A stretch of DNA of 19,080 nucleotides from Pseudomonadota bacterium (GTDB lineage: Bacteria; Pseudomonadota; Gammaproteobacteria; Burkholderiales; Burkholderiaceae_B): contig JAEYZR010000417.1 in assembly GCA_023427945.1 (NCBI GenBank), forward strand, positions 1 through 19,080, read 5' to 3'. Each line of letters starts with the position of its first letter. The first letter of the stretch is position 1. This document shows, piece by piece, positions 14,875 through 19,080 of this stretch. The translations under genes and the position numbers were made by a program. A model generated the notes under the pieces. It was given only the letters and a program-made list of their open reading frames with translations. It had not been told where the DNA came from and did not search any database.

Positions 14875-14904
14875 TTGACCAACCAAAGTGTACTCTCCTA
14901 AATT
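14875..14904 (+). promoter_or_regulatory. Candidate promoter of the aminotransferase-hyuAB operon
   Basis: A -35 TTGACC (14875-14880, 5/6) and a -10 TAAATT (14899-14904, 4/6) are separated by 18 bp, giving a start near 14911 and a short leader. The 238-bp divergent region (14700-14937) is notably AT-rich in its middle. For the opposite direction a TTGACT -35 word occurs on the minus strand at 14815-14820, with only a poor -10 (TAGCCT) 17 bp away. A small GGACA/TGTCC repeat sits at 14738-14750 in the dctP leader. Confidence 0.5.
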
Positions 14905-14926
14905 ACATATCGCACTAGTGCACTTT
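14885..14926. promoter_or_regulatory. Paired repeat in the divergent promoter, candidate MocR regulator site
   Basis: The word AGTGYACTYT occurs twice in direct orientation, at 14887-14896 and 14917-14926, exactly 30 bp apart (about three helical turns). The same bases also form an imperfect inverted repeat, AAAGTGTAC/GTGCACTTT (8 of 9). A perfect 10-bp palindrome, GCACTAGTGC, lies at 14912-14921. The first copy falls between the -35 and -10 elements and the second between the start site and the ribosome-binding site. Paired repeats a few helical turns apart around a promoter are characteristic of MocR-family regulators. Confidence 0.5.
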
Positions 14927-14937
14927 TGGAGAGAAAA

Positions 14938-16050
14938 ATGATTTTGCCTAGTAACAAAGAGCTGATCGACGGCGAGCTTTACGTGCCCGGCCTGCCCGTC
15001 GATTACGTCACAAAAAAATACGGCATTGCGGCGGGCGATGTCGCGAAGCTCGCTTCCGCAGAGAATCCTCACGGCGCGTCACCGAAGGCCGTTGCCGCAG
15101 TCGAAGAAGCCCGTGGACGCCTGGATATCTATCCGGACTGGACTGCCCGTGCGCTGCGTACGGCCATCGGCGAAAAATACGGTGTCGATCCCGAAGGTGT
15201 CGTGTGCGGCTCGGGCGAAACCGAGGTGATCTCGATGGTGATACGCGCCTTTGCTGGTCCCGACGATAGTGTGCTGATGCATGATCCATGCTTTCCGCTC
15301 TACAGGATCTACTCGCACTGTGAAGGTCGCCGCCCCCTGTACGCACCGATGGGCCCGGACTTCACTTTCGAGATGGATCAATATCTCGATCTGCTGAAAG
15401 AGAAAAAGCCGCGTATCGCGTTCTTGACCAGCCCCCACAACCCGTGCGGGCGTCTGATGCCAGAGGCCGATATCCGTCGCGTATGCGAACAGGCCCCGCC
15501 CAACACACTGGTGGTGCTCGACGAGGCCTACATTCACTATTCCGAGACCGAAGGCGGCATGCACCTGCTGGCCGAATATTCCAACCTCATTGTCTTGCGC
15601 ACGTTCTCCAAGGCGTTCGGCCTGGCCGGTCTGCGCATTGGCTTTGCGATTTCGCGCAACGAGGCATTGATCAACCCTCTGCGCCGTATCAAGCCCACTT
15701 GGAACATGGGACAAATGCAGATCGCTGGTGGCATTGCCGGCATCAACGATGACGAACACGTAGCTCGTGCCGTGCGCACGGTGGTGGAAAACCGGGCTTA
15801 TGTCGCTCAGGAACTCGCCAGATCCGACCGATTCAGGATGGTTCCCGACTCGCGTGCAAACTTCTTTCTCACCGAGATCCTGGACCCTGCACTGAACTCG
15901 ACTAAAGTGTTCAACGGCCTGCTGGAACGAGGCGTCATCGTCAAGGACGGCACCGATATCGCGGGGCTGGGCGCTCGCTATCTGCGCGTGGACGTCAATC
16001 TGCGCAAGCATATGGACCGTTTCCTGAACGCCTTGAGCGACATCCGCTAG
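14938..16050 (+). CDS. HisC-like PLP-dependent aminotransferase
   Basis: This 370-residue fold-type I enzyme, close in layout to histidinol-phosphate aminotransferase, has all expected residues: Asn168 (SPHNPCGRL), Asp195 and Tyr198 (LDEAYIHYSE), Schiff-base Lys225 and Arg233 (RTFSKAFGLAGLRIG) and the carboxylate-binding Arg350 (RYLRVDVN). ATG 14938-14940 is chosen because GGAGAG stands four bases upstream; a TTG four codons earlier overlaps that site. It is the first gene of an operon with hyuA (27-bp gap) and hyuB, so it is more likely catabolic than a histidine-biosynthesis enzyme: no other his gene is present. It would transaminate an amino acid made by hydantoin or lactam opening, or prepare the substrate for it. 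Confidence 0.9.
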   Translation: MILPSNKELIDGELYVPGLPVDYVTKKYGIAAGDVAKLASAENPHGASPKAVAAVEEARGRLDIYPDWTARALRTAIGEKYGVDPEGVVCGSGETEVISMVIRAFAGPDDSVLMHDPCFPLYRIYSHCEGRRPLYAPMGPDFTFEMDQYLDLLKEKKPRIAFLTSPHNPCGRLMPEADIRRVCEQAPPNTLVVLDEAYIHYSETEGGMHLLAEYSNLIVLRTFSKAFGLAGLRIGFAISRNEALINPLRRIKPTWNMGQMQIAGGIAGINDDEHVARAVRTVVENRAYVAQELARSDRFRMVPDSRANFFLTEILDPALNSTKVFNGLLERGVIVKDGTDIAGLGARYLRVDVNLRKHMDRFLNALSDIR

Positions 16051-16077
16051 TACAGAAAAACAAAAGGGGAAGCGTTA

Positions 16078-18150
16078 ATGTCTGACACGATCGTGATCGG
16101 CATCGACGTCGGTGGCACGTTCACCGACGCAATTGCAATCGAAGCGGGCAGCGGCACCATTCTGATGGCATTCAAACTGCCATCCACGCCGTCCGATCCC
16201 GCACAGGCCGTCATTGACGCCTTGTTGCGGATATCACAGGCGCACGACCTTCGTGGCGCCACCGTCTGCCACGGCACCACGGTGGGAACCAACACGCTGA
16301 TCGAGCGCAAGGGCGCACGCGCAGCGCTGGTGACCACGCAAGGCTTCACGGATGTTCTGGAACTGCGACGCCAGAACCGCCCAACGCTGTACGACCTGAA
16401 CGTACAGGTATCGGAGCCACTGATCGACCACACACTGCGTTTCGGCGCATGCGAAAGATTGGACGCACGTGGCGATGTCGTCATGCCGTTGACGGGCGTA
16501 GACGAGCTCGTGTCCCGACTGGTCGAGAACGACGTGCAGGCCGTGGCGGTGTCCTGCCTTCACGCCTACAAGAACGGTACACACGAACGGGAAATCGGTC
16601 GTGCCATCCGCGCCGCGCTGCCCAATGCGTTCATCACGACATCGGAAGACGTATGTCCGGAATTTCGTGAGTACGAGCGCACCAGCACGACTGTCGTGAA
16701 TGCCTACATCGGACCGTCGGTGGGCCGCTACATCCATCGTCTGGCCGACGAAGCTGCACGCATGGGCATCGCCGATCTGCTCATCGTCAAATCCAACGGG
16801 GGGCTGACCTCGCCGGCCAACGCCCAGCGATTCCCGGTTCACCTGATCGAATCGGGGCCCGCTGCCGGCATGATCGCAACAGCGGCATATGCCCGCGCAA
16901 CGGCACGCGACAACGTCATCGCCTTCGACATGGGCGGCACCACTGCCAAAGCAGGTGTAGTCCGGGCGTTCACCCCTCAGATCACCGACGAATTCCACGC
17001 CGATCATCTGATCAACGGACGCAATGTCGGTGGCTATCCGATACGCAGCGCTGTACTGGACATCATCGAAGTAGGTGCAGGCGGTGGCAGCATTGCCTGG
17101 ATCGACGAGGGTGGCGTACCCAAGGTCGGCCCCGAAAGCGCGGGCGCCGACCCTGGGCCAGCCTGCTATAGTCGCGGCGGCACACGACCTACGGTGAGCG
17201 ACGCTCATGCCGTCATAGGCACCTTGAATGCTGAAACGTTCCAGGGCACGGGCGTCAGTTTTGATCGCGAGCGAGCAGTTCGGGCCATTCAGACCCATAT
17301 CGCCGAACCTATGGGCTGGACACTGGCCAGGGCCGCACACGCCGTCATCGATATCGCTGTCGCCAACATGACGGAAATGGTTCGTCTGGCCACTGTTCGC
17401 CGTGGCCTGGACCCTCGAGAATTCTCGATCATGGCATCCGGTGGCGCTGGCCCGCTTCACGCCGCTGCGGTCGGCTCCGAAGTGGGCGCAAAGGAGGTCG
17501 TCGTTCCGCCCTACCCCGGCATTTTTTCCGCATTAGGCGCCATGCTGGGCGACATCCGTCACGATCTCTCCGTAACCTTGCTGTCACCTCTGGCCGATGT
17601 GTCAGCCGAGGCCCTGAGCGAAGCATTCCAGGATCTGCGCAAAAAAGCCGATGGGCTGCTCGCTCAGGAGTCTGCAGGCAGCGACACCATGACGGTTTCA
17701 CGTTATGCCGACGTCAGATTCGCCGGCCAGCTTTCCGAGTTGCGTATCGAACTGGGTGCATACAACGAACCGCTTGCTTCGATCGACCACATCGCCACAC
17801 AGTTTCGAAATGCCTACCGCAAGGAGTTCGGGTTCGATCTGCCCGACGCCTCGCCAGAGCTGGTGACGCTTCATCTGGTGGTTCAGTTGCCACTCAGGAT
17901 CGATGCTGCACAGGTTTTCGAATCGAAGGACCATCATGCTCAGCCGGCACCCTACGACCATCGCCAATACATGAAGGCGGACGGAACGACCCAGCAGATT
18001 CCGGTCTACCGCAGCAAGGATAGTACAGGCGCATCGCTGACGGGTCCTGTGTTGATCGACCACGCCGGCTCGACGGTGTGGGTGCCAGCTGGTCAACCCG
18101 TCACGATCGGCGCAGACAGCGCGGTCGTATTTTCAATTATGGGAAACTGA
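16078..18150 (+). CDS. hyuA: Hydantoinase/oxoprolinase subunit A (HyuA)
   Basis: This is a 690-residue ATP-dependent subunit of the hydantoinase/5-oxoprolinase/acetone-carboxylase superfamily, which phosphorylates and opens a cyclic amide together with HyuB. Marks in order: the N-terminal actin-like phosphate loop GIDVGGTFTDA (8-18), HGTTVGTNTLIERKGA (65-80), ECPEF/REYERTSTTVVNAY-type segment near 193-210, IESGPAAGM (257-265), the second phosphate motif DMGGTTAKAG (284-293), GAGGGSIAW (333-341), GPESAGADPGPACYSRGG (351-368) and ASGGAGPLHA. The length is normal. GGGGA precedes the ATG. HyuB starts 3 bp after its stop. True substrates in this family include hydantoins, oxoproline, caprolactam and ketones, so 'hydantoinase' is a family name here, supported by the M20 hydrolase nearby. 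Confidence 0.94.
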   Translation: MSDTIVIGIDVGGTFTDAIAIEAGSGTILMAFKLPSTPSDPAQAVIDALLRISQAHDLRGATVCHGTTVGTNTLIERKGARAALVTTQGFTDVLELRRQNRPTLYDLNVQVSEPLIDHTLRFGACERLDARGDVVMPLTGVDELVSRLVENDVQAVAVSCLHAYKNGTHEREIGRAIRAALPNAFITTSEDVCPEFREYERTSTTVVNAYIGPSVGRYIHRLADEAARMGIADLLIVKSNGGLTSPANAQRFPVHLIESGPAAGMIATAAYARATARDNVIAFDMGGTTAKAGVVRAFTPQITDEFHADHLINGRNVGGYPIRSAVLDIIEVGAGGGSIAWIDEGGVPKVGPESAGADPGPACYSRGGTRPTVSDAHAVIGTLNAETFQGTGVSFDRERAVRAIQTHIAEPMGWTLARAAHAVIDIAVANMTEMVRLATVRRGLDPREFSIMASGGAGPLHAAAVGSEVGAKEVVVPPYPGIFSALGAMLGDIRHDLSVTLLSPLADVSAEALSEAFQDLRKKADGLLAQESAGSDTMTVSRYADVRFAGQLSELRIELGAYNEPLASIDHIATQFRNAYRKEFGFDLPDASPELVTLHLVVQLPLRIDAAQVFESKDHHAQPAPYDHRQYMKADGTTQQIPVYRSKDSTGASLTGPVLIDHAGSTVWVPAGQPVTIGADSAVVFSIMGN

Positions 18151-18153
18151 TCA

Positions 18154-19080
18154 ATGAAAGATACCGTGCCTGAACTACGCGGAGGCGTACTGGACGAAGA
18201 TCCTGTCACGTTCGAAGTGGTCAAAAGCGCCATGTATGCCATTTGCGGAGAAATGAAGAGCGTCATCATGCGCACCTCGTTCTCGCCTCTGCTGAGCCTG
18301 TCCGCAGACCTCTCCTGCGCAATACTGGACAGTCAATGCAATGTCATTGCGCAGGGTGTCGATATTCCAGTGCACCTGGGAGCAGCACGCTTCACGGGGC
18401 TCGCCGCGCTGGCGCGATTCCCACAAGAGACCTGGCAGGAAGGCGATGGCGTCCTGCTCAATGATCCCTACGAGGGGGGCACACACCTGCCCGACATGTC
18501 GCTGCTCACACCGATCTTTTCGGAATCACTACTGGTGGGTTTTGTTCTGAGCCGGATTCACTGGCCTGACATCGGCGGCATCGCCGCTGGCAGCTCCAGC
18601 GTTTGCGATGAAATCCTGAAGGAAGGGCTGCGCATACCGCCGGTCAAAATTCTTGAGCAAGGGGTCGTACGCGAAGATGTACTGCGCCTGATTCTTGCCA
18701 ATGTACGCGTCCCGGCCGATCGCAAAGGCGATTTCCAGGCAGCCCTGGCAGGCCACCGCCGAGCAACCGAACGACTGCTGCAATTGTGCGGCCGATATGG
18801 CGCGCACACGGTGACTCGCATCATGGACGATACCCAGCGCTACAGCCAGAGGCTGGTGCACGCAAAGCTCTCCGGCCTGCCGGATGCCGAGGTCGAGCAT
18901 CAGGAAACACTGGACGGCGATGGAGTAACGGAAGGATCGGCGCCATGCATCAAGGTTCATATCACCAAGCAAGGCGCGCGACTGCTGTTCGATTTCACCG
19001 GCACGGATCGTTGCGTGGCCGGCCCGATCAACGCACCGCTCCCGGTGACGGCGTCGGCCGTCTATTACACCGTACTCAGC
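18154..19080 (+). CDS. hyuB: Hydantoinase/oxoprolinase subunit B (HyuB), 3' end outside window
   Basis: The frame opens at ATG 18154-18156, 3 bp after the hyuA stop, and stays open for 309 codons to the window end; full-length HyuB is usually 500-600 residues. The start MKDTVPELRGG leads into DPVTFEVVKSAMYAICGEMKSVIMRTSFSPLLSLSADLS in family style. LNDPYEGGTHLPDMSLLTP (102-120) carries the metal-ligand motif of HyuB/HpxB proteins, with Asp104 and His111. HWPDIGG and the GLRIPPVKI segment also match the family. A GGGAAA sequence overlapping the end of hyuA can serve as ribosome-binding site, and coupled translation with HyuA fits an obligate two-subunit enzyme. Confidence 0.94.
   Translation, partial: MKDTVPELRGGVLDEDPVTFEVVKSAMYAICGEMKSVIMRTSFSPLLSLSADLSCAILDSQCNVIAQGVDIPVHLGAARFTGLAALARFPQETWQEGDGVLLNDPYEGGTHLPDMSLLTPIFSESLLVGFVLSRIHWPDIGGIAAGSSSVCDEILKEGLRIPPVKILEQGVVREDVLRLILANVRVPADRKGDFQAALAGHRRATERLLQLCGRYGAHTVTRIMDDTQRYSQRLVHAKLSGLPDAEVEHQETLDGDGVTEGSAPCIKVHITKQGARLLFDFTGTDRCVAGPINAPLPVTASAVYYTVLS

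Noticed and set aside
14885..14933. Leader hairpin hiding the aminotransferase ribosome-binding site by pairing CTCTCC (14893-14898) with GGAGAG (14928-14933).
   Set aside because: The predicted transcription start near 14911 leaves the first arm out of the RNA, and the pairing crosses rather than nests with the AAAGTG/CACTTT pairing. A DNA operator explains the repeats better.
15079..17460. Minus-strand open frames (15079-16011 and 16234-17460) antisense to the aminotransferase and hyuA.
   Set aside because: Same reason: the sense genes are unambiguous and the antisense products show no family features.

Overview
The window looks like a chromosomal segment from a high-GC betaproteobacterium, most likely an Alcaligenaceae member of the Bordetella/Achromobacter type. 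This is inferred from the Bug/TctC-type binding protein, the GntR-FCD and MocR regulators, the TonB receptor style and the codon use; no rRNA or other marker is present. There are twelve protein genes, two of them cut by the window edges. I see no tRNA, rRNA, CRISPR array, insertion sequence or phage gene, and no stretch over 300 bases lacks a gene.

Layout. 3-458 (+) is the C-terminal part of a LysR-type regulator. It meets, tail to tail with a 7-bp overlap, a TonB-dependent siderophore receptor (452-2695, -). Next on the minus strand come a Tat-exported SMP-30/gluconolactonase-like protein (2856-3965) and a membrane-anchored PQQ-dependent aldose dehydrogenase (4193-5785). Together these suggest periplasmic oxidation of a sugar to a lactone followed by lactone opening. 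Still on the minus strand are an M20 amidohydrolase of the N-carbamoyl-amino-acid/allantoate type (5882-7147), a PLP aminotransferase (7213-8346), a Bug/TctC solute-binding protein (8462-9430) and a GntR-FCD repressor (9615-10322). Upstream of these lies a TRAP transporter operon, dctP-dctQ-dctM (14699 down to 11877), with a MocR-type regulator as its fourth gene (10435-11865).

From 14938 the plus strand carries a divergent operon: a HisC-like aminotransferase (14938-16050), HyuA (16078-18150) and HyuB (18154 to beyond the window end), the two subunits of a hydantoinase/oxoprolinase.

How it may work together. Ring-opening HyuAB, an N-carbamoyl-type amidohydrolase, two aminotransferases, two uptake systems and two regulators lie within about 13 kb. 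This is the parts list for importing a cyclic amide (hydantoin, lactam or ureide) and converting it through an amino acid to a keto acid. The substrate cannot be read from the sequence.

The most interesting non-coding signals are: a 20-bp near-perfect palindrome just downstream of a good promoter for the Bug gene, with the GntR gene next door; a paired repeat in the dctP/aminotransferase divergent promoter that suits a MocR regulator; a palindrome at the same promoter-relative place in front of the SMP-30 gene; and three intercistronic RNA hairpins without T-tracts, one with a 12-bp stem.
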